Positions 11,884 to 21,303 of a stretch of 64,000 nucleotides of DNA are shown here, in pieces; within the stretch, counting starts at the first letter, position 1, and each line of letters opens with the position of its first letter. This DNA is from Saccharina japonica. Its lineage: Eukaryota; Sar; Phaeophyceae; Laminariales; Laminariaceae. The position numbers and the translations under genes were made by a program. Location: positions 19,010 to 83,009 of the forward strand of contig MEHQ01001672.1 of assembly GCA_008828725.1 (NCBI GenBank), given 5' to 3'. Under the pieces are notes generated by a model, which saw nothing but the letters and a program-made list of their open reading frames with translations, was not told the origin of the DNA and did not search any database.

Positions 11884-12542
11884 ACTTTGTGCGAACGAAT
11901 TCCGTGCACCCAGCTGAGTGGAAATTTATTGCACACCCAGATTATTTTGTACCAGGTATTGGTTTTCCTGCGTACTCTGCACTCTGCACCAAGAACCCTG
12001 ATCCCTGATCCCACGACCGACACGTGGAACAACGGTTCGACGGTTCGCGCTTTGCGCTCTCAATTCACGGTTTGCGCCTGGCGCTCACGGCCTCCGGTGG
12101 CTCCTGCGGAGGCCTGATTATATTTCTGCACATTGTGGTTGGGAGCAGGGTGCCAAATGGGATCAGATCCGGGTGGGAGCAGGTCCGGGTGGGAGCAGGT
12201 CCGGGTGGGAGCAGGGTGCGAAGGGGGAGCAGGGGTGTTACCGTGCTCCGACCCGGACCTGATCCCACCCGGATCTGATCCCATTTGGCACTCTGCTCCC
12301 ACCCAAAAGTGCAGAAATATAATCAGCCCTGCGCAGGAGCCGCCGGAGGCCGTGAGTGCGAAGCACGAACCGTAAATCGAGAGCTTGAAGTGCGAACCGT
12401 CCTCCCACGTATCGGTCTTGGGGATCAGGGTTCTTGGTACAGTACGAGTACACAAGTAAACCCATATAAAATAATCTGGGTGTGCAATATATTTTTTAAT
12501 TTCCACCCAGCTGGGTGCACGGAATATTTTCGCACTTTGTCG
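11884..12542. repeat. Fold-back element, about 300-bp arms
   Basis: The sequence from ACTTTGTGCGAA (11884) to about 12190 recurs inverted from about 12240 to 12542, and the two would pair into a long hairpin. Shared landmarks are TTCCGTGCACCCAGCT, the CTGATTATATTTCTGCAC block and CCAAATGGGATCAGATCC. The centre holds three tandem copies of TCCGGGTGGGAGCAGG. Arms differ by scattered substitutions, so the palindrome is old rather than an assembly fold. It looks like a fold-back transposon. Confidence 0.7.
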
Positions 12543-12629
12543 CTCGTCCATATTCTTATTGTTGGTCCACTACGTACGTATGGAGACCACGAAGTTGATC
12601 CACTATGTGCCCAAGATTGGAAAAACCCA

Positions 12630-13065
12630 ACAAAAAGGGGTGCCTCGCCAGAGCTCGGGTAAATCTACCCGCGCAGGCGAACTTCCTTGGATGTGCCCGC
12701 ACTGAAAATAAAGCCTTCCCAAGCACAACGACCAGGTGGCACACCAACCAGGCATGCCTCTCGTTAGGGTTAGGGTTAGGGTTAGGGTTAGAGTTTCGGG
12801 TCTCGGGGTGGTGGCCGGCGATAGCCGAGGCCAAAATAAGCTCACTGTCGGGAATTAATGCCTTCATCCGTTCAGAACTGAAAAAAATGTCCTACACTAA
12901 TTCCAACTAGTTTGCCCCCAAATTCGTGGGACCAGTTCTTTTAAGGGATTAAAGCTTCGTGACGAAACCCTACGTCATTAGAGACAGCATCATTTTATGC
13001 GGGCACGTCTGAGAAGTTTGCCTGCGCGGGCAGGTTTACGGCTACTGGCCTCGCCACTATCTGAC
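12630..13065. repeat. Short inverted repeat pair
   Basis: About 65 bases at 12630-12705 (GTGCCTCGCCAGAGCTC... GCGCAGGCGAAC... ATGTGCCCGCA) recur inverted at about 13000-13065. They flank about 300 bases that include the telomere-like tract. It is possibly another non-autonomous TIR element; no target duplication was found. Confidence 0.45.
12763..12791. repeat. Interstitial telomere-like (TTAGGG)4
   Basis: Four perfect TTAGGG units are followed by a degenerate TTAGAG. A second degenerate tract (TTAGGATTAGGGTTAGGG) lies near 37690. The unit suggests that this genome's telomere repeat is TTAGGG; a healed break is one possible origin. Confidence 0.8.
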
Positions 13066-13101
13066 GGCCAGGCACAATACGTCATTTTTTCTTGTTGCCT
13101 C

Positions 13102-13165
13102 TGTTTATTATCATATTTGCCATCCGACAATGTGCAGCATGAGCTTCAAAGTTGATCACTCATAA
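13102..13165 (-). mobile_element. 3' end fragment of the REL-type LINE
   Basis: On the minus strand this matches the terminal bases of the LINE at 13.64 kb, including GTTGATCACTCAT in plus-strand reading and CCATCCGACAATGTGCAGCA. It is a separate, severely 5'-truncated copy about 500 bases away. Confidence 0.6.
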
Positions 13166-13199
13166 CATTCCCGAAGCAGAACACCACTCTTGCCTCTGT

Positions 13200-13625
13200 T
13201 TATTGTTCCGCAAAAATACACGTACAATATTCCACGCCTCGGAAAACGTAACACTCGGATAACACTTATCTACGTTATAGGGCCTAACACAGGGGCTTGG
13301 CAAACGTACTAACATAGTGTTAACACTGGAGGGGCAATCAAGGTAACGCGGTAACACAGTAGTGTTAACACTGGAGGGGCAATCACGGTAACCCGGTAAC
13401 ACAGTGTTAACTGGAAACCCACGAACGTGCACACGCCTTAACGTTATGTTACACCGTGATCCGTCCTTCAACTAACACTTTAACATAGTGTTAGGCTCTG
13501 ACCCAACACGTATGTTATCACTCTAACATTCCCAGATCGATATCTGCAGATTTATTAACACGATAACATAATGTTACTGTCCACGGAGCGTTAGACATAG
13601 CACACTAACATTGTGTTACCCTTTG
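13200..13625. repeat. TAACA/TGTTA-rich dispersed repeat (left block)
   Basis: Short palindromic words such as TAACATAGTGTTA, GTTAACACTGGAGGGGCAAT (repeated at about 13318-13335 and 13362-13383) and AACATAATGTTAC recur densely. The same vocabulary fills 18.3-20.2 kb on the far side of the LINE, so the LINE appears to sit inside this repeat domain. No coding signal. Confidence 0.65.
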
Positions 13626-13915
13626 AATGAGGGTTGACATTATTATTATTATTATATTTGCCATCCGACAATGTGCAGCATGATCTTCAGCGTTGATCAC
13701 TCATTAAATTCCCAAAAGCAGAAAACCACGGAAACCAACGAAACCTATGCGTACAGTCTAACACCCTTCTATGTCTGCTTCCCGCCAAGAGTTATCCACA
13801 ATACTCCATTTGTTGTCCTTGCTCCCTCCTTCTTCCCAATATGCACTCTTTACGTTCAATTCTTAAGTCCTAAGCCGCATCCAAGCTCCATCCCCACGCC
13901 ATCGGTGTGGGTCTG

Positions 13916-16900
13916 TCACCCCCCCCCCCTGCTCCTCCTCGCTTCCTGGCGGCCCCTGAGCTGAAGTTTGAAGCGTGAAACCCTCCTGAAAATGGCGACC
14001 TGTGTGGTCACCGAGACGATTTGCAACAGGCGTTCTTTCACCACCCCTTTCCTAGCCATCGACCCACCGTCCCTCCCCCCCACAACACTAGCAGCCAGCT
14101 GGTCGATGAAAGTGCTGCCCTCTACCCCGAGACGCCCAAAGCTTTCCACCGCTAAAGTGGTAAGTTTGTGACTCCGTTCGTCGAAGGACACATGTCCCGG
14201 ACGAGCGTAGTGTTGGCGCTTGCGCGCCTCGGAGGTAGAGGCAGCTGATCCATCGTGATCAGCACTGCCTCCTCGCAGGTGTACCTGCGCTTGAGGGTCA
14301 GCATGGGTGACGTCCAGCAGGATGGACTTCTCCCTGTACTCCCTGTTTGGAGCGTCCCGGGGACCTCCTCTCCTGACTACAATGTCCATCCGCAGATTTC
14401 GGTCTACAGTGAACGGTTCACCGCTCTCTACTTGGTGTTGAATCCCCAGACGCTTCAACGTGCGGGAGATCGCGTGGACGAGCGGCTGATGTTGCTTCAC
14501 TTGCGCACCTGCCCTGGGACAGAGGCGTGCGTGGCGGGTGTCCACGTTGACTGCATCGCAGCAGGGGCACCTCACTGCTACGTGCTCCTCGATCCCAATG
14601 AAACGTCTTCCCATGCCCACGAACTCTGCGGCGGGTATGACACGTAGTGAATCCGTTGGTCTTGCCCGAAGGCATGCCGTGGCTCTTGCCCCCTGTAGAC
14701 TCCTATAGCGATCTTTGGCGAAGGCCTTAGTCTCGGTTCCCCCCAGCGGGTCGCCTGGTCCGGGGGGGCGAACCGTCTCCGGTAGCTCCGCCAGCGAAGC
14801 AGTGTGGGCAGCGTGCCGGCCCTGATGCACCAGTTTGCCCAGCTTCTGTTGGGCTTTTCGTGAGTTGGTGGTTACGGCGTCATGCGCCGCCAGCATGTCG
14901 GCCTCTGGGGCCAGGTCCCCCTCTGCCCCGAGAGCCCATACCAGCCAAGATTCAGGGACGATGCCCGCCATCTCTTCCTTGGTCACCCCCCATGTGTCGC
15001 GGATCTCCCGCAAGCTTGATCCAAGCTGAGCAATGATGATCGATCCTGGAAGCCCCCTCCTCACTTTGATTCCGAGCGGGCCTGTGAGGTCTGCTAGAAC
15101 CTCCGGCAGGATCCCCACCCTGCTCCCGATTGAGGCAGACATTCGCCTCGCTTCTGTCGACGGCAGTCCTAATCCTCCCGCTCCCGTAGAAAAGCGTGCT
15201 TGGGCCTGCTGATAAGGTTTGAGCGTCAGCCGACTATCCGGACACCCCTCCTGGAAAAACGATTGTGCCTCCGCCGCTCCCGGTAGCTCGAGGATTTTCT
15301 CGTACGCCCACTGAGCCCCGTTGTCTGCCCTTTTACACGCTTCGAGGGACAGCCCCGGGTCCAGAGTCCCTTCGAGGTAGCTCGTCCGTTGCCCGAGAGA
15401 TTCGACGGCGATGAGGGCCGCTGCTTGTTTATCGGGCATGCTGGCGAGGCAGCGCGCAAGGCGGTCCGCGCCTCCATCCCTCACTCCCTCCATAGCTCGC
15501 TCCCTCACGTATTCTTCCGTGCCGATCGGGACACCCACCACCGTCACCCCTCCGTCGTCTGCGATGCGGACGTCAACGCTTTCCAGGAGCGATATTTCCT
15601 CTGCCGTCGGGGCGTGCCCTTTGGGTGGTAGTGCCACTGTTTTGGCGGGGTTGACCACAATGGCGATGTCATCCAGCTCTCGCCGGAGGAAGGCAAATGC
15701 TCTAACCGTGTTGGCCGTGATCCCCGTAAGGCCGAGAGAGACATCGTCCCTGTATGCGAAGGCTTCCACGCCTTCTCCCTCGAATGTCTGTCGGAATCGC
15801 TTTAGCCCCGGTCGCAACGCCAGGCAGAACATTGCCGGTCCCATGGGGTCCTCTTGCTGGACACCACTTGAGCAAGCGATCTTCCTAATCTCCCCCGAGT
15901 CCATCCGGAAAAACACGTCTGCTGGTCTTGTGCCGTAGCACTTGGCTACTAAGGGCGTGAGCGCTGGCACGCAGTTTGCCACCTCTTCTAGCACCGCCGG
16001 CCTTTTGACGGTGTTGAAGGCGTTGGAGCAGTCCGTGAGAACGAGCCAGTTGCCTGTCTCGTGTAGCGTCCTAGCCCTCAGTCCGACATGTTCCACTACG
16101 CCGGGTACGGCGACCCCAAACTGCCTCACCTCTCGGTTTACCTCCTCCAACCGCGGCCACCACTGTCGCATAGCCCCTGCGGTGATGAGCCTCCTCCATG
16201 TCATGCCAACGCAGACCGGTCGGCATTTTCCCCCCAACGCCGTGAGGCTCGATTGCAAGAAGAGCTGCCAGAATTCTGGTGGGAACGCGTCCGGCTCGTC
16301 GACGATTCTCCGCCAGAAGGCTGTCATGCCCTTTCCGAACTCCTCTCTCCCGATGTCGGTATGGATGATGGATTGCAAATGAGCAAATCGTTGACCGTCG
16401 TTTCCGGGGCCTGAGAGGGCGCTGCGGGAGCTGATGACGTCGAAGAGCACCTCGGAGGCGTACTCATCTTCCGGGCGCCACGGGGGAGCATTTCCATCTT
16501 CAACTTCGGTGGCGCTCGCCAGCACTGCAGCCGCCGCCGCCGCGGACACGGCGGCGTGGTCTTCGGGGGGAAACTTGGCCGTCAGTGTGTTCCACGTCTC
16601 CTCGTTCCCTGCTGATCGTGGCTCTGCCAGAAGGTTGCGTGCTGCCACTTTGACTCCTCCCGCGTAGCGGCACGCTGATGATGCTCGTTCCAGCTTCGCC
16701 TCCTCTGAAGCTTCCGGGGCGGCCTCCCTTTGCCTCAGGTCTCCTCTCCTCATGTACGCTATCAGCCATGGCAACAGGAGCACTATGTCCCCGCTCTCCA
16801 CCAACGCAAATCTCTGTCGCCTCTTGATCCGGCCGTCGGGTGAGTGGAGCAGGGCTGGCATGAGGTACCATAACTTAATCGCGCGCAGATGCGAGTTGGG

Positions 16901-17008
16901 CGTCGCCGAGTCCCGGTTCAGCCGGTGCTCTCCCATAGCGTGGTTGATGATGCCAAGCACATGAACACTCAGGCGCGCGTGTGCCCCTGCCAGCTGCGGC
17001 TGTACCTT
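13916..17008 (-). CDS. Non-LTR retrotransposon reverse transcriptase / REL endonuclease
   Basis: The ORF is open from just after a TAA at 17011-17009; counting from the GTG at 16960 it gives 1014 residues. The N-terminal 200 residues are Ala/Glu-rich. RT motifs follow: RPVCVGMTWRR (about 247-257), motif A LTDCSNAF (308-315), motif B GVQQEDPMGP (366-375, variant of GxxQGxPLGP) and motif C YRDD (403-406, variant of Y/FADD). The two active-site aspartates of motif C are present. The C-terminus has a C-x-C-C...H...C cluster (798-814). Endonuclease-like motifs RMDIVV (857-862) and LLDVTH (881-886) resemble the PD-(D/E)xK region of REL-type LINEs. It would copy RNA at a nicked DNA target in the nucleus. 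The frame is intact, so the copy may be young. The true start is uncertain because the frame has no upstream ATG after the stop. Confidence 0.85.
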   Translation of the reverse strand, partial: KVQPQLAGAHARLSVHVLGIINHAMGEHRLNRDSATPNSHLRAIKLWYLMPALLHSPDGRIKRRQRFALVESGDIVLLLPWLIAYMRRGDLRQREAAPEASEEAKLERASSACRYAGGVKVAARNLLAEPRSAGNEETWNTLTAKFPPEDHAAVSAAAAAAVLASATEVEDGNAPPWRPEDEYASEVLFDVISSRSALSGPGNDGQRFAHLQSIIHTDIGREEFGKGMTAFWRRIVDEPDAFPPEFWQLFLQSSLTALGGKCRPVCVGMTWRRLITAGAMRQWWPRLEEVNREVRQFGVAVPGVVEHVGLRARTLHETGNWLVLTDCSNAFNTVKRPAVLEEVANCVPALTPLVAKCYGTRPADVFFRMDSGEIRKIACSSGVQQEDPMGPAMFCLALRPGLKRFRQTFEGEGVEAFAYRDDVSLGLTGITANTVRAFAFLRRELDDIAIVVNPAKTVALPPKGHAPTAEEISLLESVDVRIADDGGVTVVGVPIGTEEYVRERAMEGVRDGGADRLARCLASMPDKQAAALIAVESLGQRTSYLEGTLDPGLSLEACKRADNGAQWAYEKILELPGAAEAQSFFQEGCPDSRLTLKPYQQAQARFSTGAGGLGLPSTEARRMSASIGSRVGILPEVLADLTGPLGIKVRRGLPGSIIIAQLGSSLREIRDTWGVTKEEMAGIVPESWLVWALGAEGDLAPEADMLAAHDAVTTNSRKAQQKLGKLVHQGRHAAHTASLAELPETVRPPGPGDPLGGTETKAFAKDRYRSLQGARATACLRARPTDSLRVIPAAEFVGMGRRFIGIEEHVAVRCPCCDAVNVDTRHARLCPRAGAQVKQHQPLVHAISRTLKRLGIQHQVESGEPFTVDRNLRMDIVVRRGGPRDAPNREYREKSILLDVTHADPQAQVHLRGGSADHDGSAASTSEARKRQHYARPGHVSFDERSHKLTTLAVESFGRLGVEGSTFIDQLAASVVGGRDGGSMARKGVVKERLLQIVSVTTQVAIFRRVSRFKLQLRGRQEARRSRGGG

Positions 17009-17881
17009 TTATTCGGCTGCGAAACGTTGCCCCAGGTCGTCCAAGGAAACGGCACCGAGTGGTGGCCCTATGCCCCGGCTATTCTGGTCCCATCCGTACC
17101 AAAGCCCCCGGCTGCGTAGGTCCTCGTCGCCTATGGCCCCCCCTCCCACCCGCGCTGACCGGTCGCGAAGCCCCGGGTCGGCTTGGACCGCTGCCTCCAG
17201 TGCGTCCCGCCTTGGATGCAGGACTCTGCAGTCGGCCGCTGGGCAGCGGAGTGGTGCCGGAGCCGCGCCTCTCGCAAGGGCGTCAACCACGCAACGAGCG
17301 TGGAGCACGTGGCGTCCTTGCCCACAAGGAAAACGTACCGCCCGGTGCCCGAGCTGAAGCGTTACACCGCAGACCCCACAGGCCACTCCACCTGTGGTGT
17401 CACCAAGGAAGGCACGGGGGCGCGTCCCGTTCCCTGTTCTCCTCCCTGGCGCCCTGGGAGATCCTCCCACCGGAGTCTCACCGTTTGGGGTCCTAGGCCC
17501 CCTGTCGTTGATGTCTGCTCCTCTCCCTCCACTTCTTAGACTCGCCCCTCCTCCTTCTCTTCCCCCTCCACCGCTACTTCGCATCCCTCCGGTTTCCGCT
17601 TCTCCTCTACCCTCTCTATACCCCTCCCCCTCTCCGCTAGGTTCGCTCCTTGCGCCCGTCCTCGCCCCCCCCACCCTATCCACCCCTTCTTCTGCTAACG
17701 GTGGTATATGTAACCTTGTATCAAAATGTTGGTTTACGGACCATTTATACTCACGATGGTATACATAACTTTGTATACAAAATATTGGTGTACGTACCTT
17801 CTTATACAAACGATGGTATACGGAACCTTGTATTTTTTTTAAAGTGTTACCTTTGACAACAGTCAGTACATCACTTACCAC
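17009..17881 (-). CDS. RING-like zinc finger ORF upstream of LINE RT
   Basis: The open frame of up to 290 residues is in the same reading frame as the RT ORF and separated from it by the single TAA at 17011-17009. The first ~60 residues come from a TATAC-rich repeat and are probably not translated; a likelier start is Met100 (17584). Gly/Arg/Ser-rich sequence leads to a cysteine/histidine cluster: C168-x2-C171-x14-C186-x4-H191-x2-H194-x2-C197-x15-C213-x4-C218. This is RING/PHD-like, though the C-x4-H and last C-x4-C spacings are longer than classical RING-H2. It could bind nucleic acid or protein, or act as a ubiquitin ligase; the sequence cannot decide. It may be ORF1, or the N-terminal domain of one protein broken by a stop. 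Confidence 0.6.
   Translation of the reverse strand: MVSDVLTVVKGNTLKKIQGSVYHRLYKKVRTPIFCIQSYVYHREYKWSVNQHFDTRLHIPPLAEEGVDRVGGARTGARSEPSGEGEGYREGRGEAETGGMRSSGGGGREGGGASLRSGGRGADINDRGPRTPNGETPVGGSPRAPGRRTGNGTRPRAFLGDTTGGVACGVCGVTLQLGHRAVRFPCGQGRHVLHARCVVDALARGAAPAPLRCPAADCRVLHPRRDALEAAVQADPGLRDRSARVGGGAIGDEDLRSRGLWYGWDQNSRGIGPPLGAVSLDDLGQRFAAE
17700..17860. repeat. TATAC-rich short tandem repeat
   Basis: About three diverged copies of a unit near 55 bases, each with a GATGGTATAC-like start, an AACCTTGTAT-like middle and an A-rich end. It lies at the 5' side of the RING ORF and may be part of the LINE 5' UTR. Confidence 0.5.
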
Positions 17882-17914
17882 TATACGGTTTGTGTGGTAC
17901 GGTTTGCTTGCAAG

Positions 17915-18218
17915 NNNNNNNNNNNNNNNNNNNNNNNNNNNNNNNNNNNNNNNNNNNNNNNNNNNNNNNNNNNNNNNNNNNNNNNNNNNNNNNNNNNNNN
18001 NNNNNNNNNNNNNNNNNNNNNNNNNNNNNNNNNNNNNNNNNNNNNNNNNNNNNNNNNNNNNNNNNNNNNNNNNNNNNNNNNNNNNNNNNNNNNNNNNNNN
18101 NNNNNNNNNNNNNNNNNNNNNNNNNNNNNNNNNNNNNNNNNNNNNNNNNNNNNNNNNNNNNNNNNNNNNNNNNNNNNNNNNNNNNNNNNNNNNNNNNNNN
18201 NNNNNNNNNNNNNNNNNN
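17915..18218. other. Assembly gap (304 N)
   Basis: A run of 304 undetermined bases. C/T-rich sequence on both sides (17640-17700 and 18219-18304) resembles itself, so the gap may hide repeat or LINE 5' sequence. Confidence 1.
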
Positions 18219-18299
18219 CCCCCCCCTCGTCCCCCCTCTGGTCTGCAAACGAGGGCGCCGCACTATCCCCTCTCCCTGCTCCTCCCTCTCTCGCCGCTT

Positions 18300-20200
18300 C
18301 CCCCCCTAACACACTAACATAACACTAACATAGTGTCCAGCACTACTAACACTACGTTATTCGGACCCCCAGTCTGATTGCCTTAACCCTTTGAGGACTG
18401 CAGTCCCGATGTGGGGACAAACCACTGTAATTATAAGTAATTTGTCCCCAAAACGGGACTCCAGTCCTATAAGGGTTAAGGTCGGATAACGTAACATTTA
18501 ACATACGTTAGATACGTTACAGTCTTAGCCGGCCGATACGTAACACTATGTTAGGATGTTAGCCTAAAATGCTGAGGTCTGCCTAACATTACGTTACGGT
18601 GTTACCGTCAGTAAAGATCTGATTTTAACATTATGTTACTGTGTTACCGTAATAATCAATCCGGGCGTAACATTATGTTACTGAGTTACCGTGGGAGCCG
18701 GAGTCAATCCAACGTAATGTTACTACGTTACTCTTTAGGTCTTCCCACGCTCTAACATGTGTTACCTGTGTTAGGGGTAAAACGGCGTCGCGGAGTGACA
18801 TAATGTAGCCGTGTTACCCAATGTTGCTGACATCCCAGTAACACAGGAGTTACTACTGTAGTAATTTACTTGTAGTGGATATGAGGCGCGACCTCAGTAC
18901 CTGCAGTAGTCAAATATGCAATGCATCACGCTGGGGGAATACTGATTGTGCTGAACCAACGCGAATGAACATCTACGTATACGTGCCGTTTGAGTTATTT
19001 ATTTTATTTCAAGAAAAACATATCGTCAGCATACAGCAGCAGCAGAACAGCAGCATCAGCAGCATCAGTATAGGTCGCTTTACGCTCGCCTTATCGGTCT
19101 AACCCTTGAACCCTCTGTGCAAGTATTAAATTTGTTGTGTGTATCCTGGTTCCCCAAAGCGGTATTGATATTCGGCCTAATTTGAAGACGAAAACTCTGC
19201 ACTTGTGATTCGTACCTGTCCACAACAACATATATTTTCGTAACATAGGTGTCAGCACTCCTACTGCTGTAGGATATTCACAGCAGCAGAGCTTCTTCGT
19301 CCCCTCATCAGTAGGAGGGTGGGCCTGGCAATATGTCGCTCGATACGGATTGCTGCTGCCGCTGCTACGGTAGCATATTATAATGCCAACGTTTTATTGG
19401 CTATATACATATAATACTTACGTTAACACGTTAACCCTCTAACGTGTGTTAGGATAACCACAAGGAATTCCGCTAACACACTAACATACAGTACGCGACA
19501 ACACTTAACAACTCGGCAGTTAACAATTTAAGGCTGGATTTTCAGACGAAAATAAGAACATGACCTCTTTTGTACTGAAAATAGTGTAGGACACACCCTG
19601 CCTTACATAAGAATTCCAGCCTGGTCAGAATTAAGAGGTTCTTAACTGGTGTCGCGTACTATTGTAGTGTTATGTAAGCGTTTAATTGTCCATCTACGTT
19701 ATCAGTCTGATTTGTGCCAAGGTAGCAAGTAAGAATAAGGTAACATGCTAACATAATGTTGCTCGCTACGGGCAGGTGTTGCTAACACGGTAACCCAATG
19801 TTGACGTAATAATGGAAATTCCGCTAACACACTAACATAACGTTACTCGCTGCGGGCTGATATCGATAACACAGTAACATAATGTTAACGCTTCATTAAC
19901 CATGTACGTTATCCCTATAACGTGTGTTACGATGGCAACTATATAGGAATTTCGGTAACACACTAACATAGTGTTACTCGCTATGGGCTGCCTACCTTAA
20001 CACCGTAACACTTATACTGCGGTCATCACGGGATCGAGGCAACACTCTAACATAATGTTACGCGATCGCCCGCCAATACCGTAACGCACTAACACTATGT
20101 TATCACAAAATCCGGAATTTAGACAACGTGGTAACGTAATGTTACGATTTTTTCCGCTGGCGCGTAACATTAACATTAAACGTTAAGTGTTACGTTATCC
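18300..20200. repeat. TAACATAATGTTAC-rich repeat domain
   Basis: Dozens of short palindromic words of the type TAACATAATGTTAC, AACACACTAACATA and GTTACGTTA occur over about 1.9 kb, densest at 18.3-18.8 and 19.4-20.2 kb. Less repetitive sequence lies between (18.87-19.4 kb). Longer units repeat with variation, such as GAATTCCGCTAACACACTAACAT near 19.46 and AAATTCCGCTAACACACTAACAT near 19.81 kb. No gene is visible. It mirrors the block at 13.2-13.6 kb on the other side of the LINE. Confidence 0.65.
18383..18479. mobile_element. 97-bp TTAA-flanked piggyBac-like MITE (copy 1)
   Basis: TTAA at both ends encloses inverted ends CCCTTTGAGGACTGCAGTCCCG and its near reverse complement CGGGACT-CAGTCCTATAAGGG. 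The core is GGGACAAACCACTGTAATTATAAGTAA. TTAA target sites with CCCTTT-type ends are characteristic of piggyBac elements. A second copy at 60746-60846 has the same ends and core. Confidence 0.75.
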
Positions 20201-20780
20201 GAGGTGTGCAATATTCACAGATGCTCCGAGTATACTCGATACTCCGAGTATACTCGGAGTATCGAGTATTTTTCGTACTCCGAGTACTGAGAGTACTGGT
20301 GGCCTAAATACTCGGAGTACTTGGAGAATGAGCAATACTGGAGGCCCAAATACTCCGAGTACTGGGAGTATGAGCAGTACTTATCCTCGAGTACAAGCAA
20401 TACCCGGAGTACGCACATCTAAATTACTCGGAGTACTCCGAGTATCGGGAGTATTGAACACCGAAACACTTCAGCATTCGAGTAAAATACTCCGAGCAAT
20501 ACTCTAACCCGGAGCACCTCGGAGTACATAACCCCGAAATACTCCGAGTATTACTTGTACCTCGGAGTATGAAACCCTGAAATACTCCGAGTATTGAAAG
20601 TATTAGCAGTACGAAATACCGAAATACTCCGAGTAATCAAAGTACGAGCAGTACAGGATCCCTAAGTATACTCCGCGTACAGAAAGTATTCCGGAGTATC
20701 GAACCCCAAAATACTCCGAGTACAGCAGCAGCAGTGTTCCGGCGTATCGAGCCCCGGAATACTCCAAGTACAAGCAGTAT
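20200..20780. repeat. TACTCCGAGTA palindrome-rich element
   Basis: The word TACTCCGAGTA or its complement TACTCGGAGTA occurs about 25 times in under 600 bases, often as ATACTCCGAGTATAC. Longer order is shared with copies at 28.05-28.26, 34.83-35.00 and 35.96-36.19 kb (CACAGATGCTCCGAGTATAC, GAGTACTGAGAGTA-TGGTGGCCTAAATACTC), so it is an interspersed element rather than a simple satellite. It is noncoding. Confidence 0.7.
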
Positions 20781-20782
20781 CG

Positions 20783-20996
20783 GTAGACCAGTGGTCAGCT
20801 TCAAAGGCTATACTGGCATTGGTACCCAAGTTCGAGTCCCACCGTGGTGAGATTTTTACTTTATTTGAAAAAATAAAAAGGAACCAATTGCTGAGAGCGC
20901 CTTCGTGGCGTGGGTAGGAGCAATCAGACGCAAGTCGACGAGGGAAGAAAGTGGAGAAATCTTCTCGCGATAAACATGCAAGGCAAGAACCGTACG
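20783..20996 (+). mobile_element. tRNA-derived SINE, 5' part
   Basis: A box-like TAGACCAGTGGTCAGC (20783-20798) and B box-like AGTTCGAGTCCCA (20829-20841) give a polymerase III-type head. The family body follows (GAGAGCGCC, then CGACGAGGGAAGAAAGTG and TTCTCGCGATAAACATGCAAGG) to AAGAACCGTA near 20996. The rest of the body is displaced by another insertion beginning CGAGCTGGTCCGG. Confidence 0.65.
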
Positions 20997-21303
20997 AGCT
21001 GGTCCGGCTATAAAGCTGAATTTCACTTTATAGGCATTTTCGCAACCGTTTGGTACAGTAAGGAATTAACCCCAAAACGGAAAAATTTTCAGCGCCATCA
21101 AAAATGGATATTTTACTACAATACAACTTGTATGATGATCGTATAGCTAATCACCACAATCCTCCGGGAACACATTTTCAATATCGGGTCTAGAATATGG
21201 TTTCCTGAGCCAGCCGAAATTAAATATATTGAAAATTGGCCATTTGCAATCCTTACCGAAAATAGCCTTTCAAGGCTATAACTAAAGCAAAACTGAAAAA
21301 TAT
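20997..21303. other. Left end of an element inserted in the SINE
   Basis: Sequence starting CGAGCTGGTCCGG interrupts the SINE after AAGAACCGTA. A matching inverted end, CCAGACCAGCTCG, meets the remaining SINE body (TAGTGGGGG) at 33541. The two halves suggest one insertion with inverted ends and a TA target duplication. About 300 bases here are otherwise unassigned. It ends in AAAAATAT, the left target duplication of the next element. Confidence 0.5.

Larger units (their letters stand above)
13637..17914 (-). mobile_element. REL-endonuclease LINE with RING-like upstream ORF
   Basis: A minus-strand element ends at a short (ATA)n tail (13637-13655). It carries about 260 bases of 3' UTR, a long RT-endonuclease ORF (17008-13916), and an upstream ORF with a RING-like finger (17881-17009). 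The C-terminal CCHC-like finger plus restriction-like endonuclease motifs place it near the early-branching R2/NeSL/CRE-type LINEs rather than the APE-type. The 5' end runs into a minisatellite-like TATAC-rich stretch (17700-17860) and then the assembly gap, so its start is unknown. Truncated 3' copies lie at 13.10 and 50.80 kb. Confidence 0.8.
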
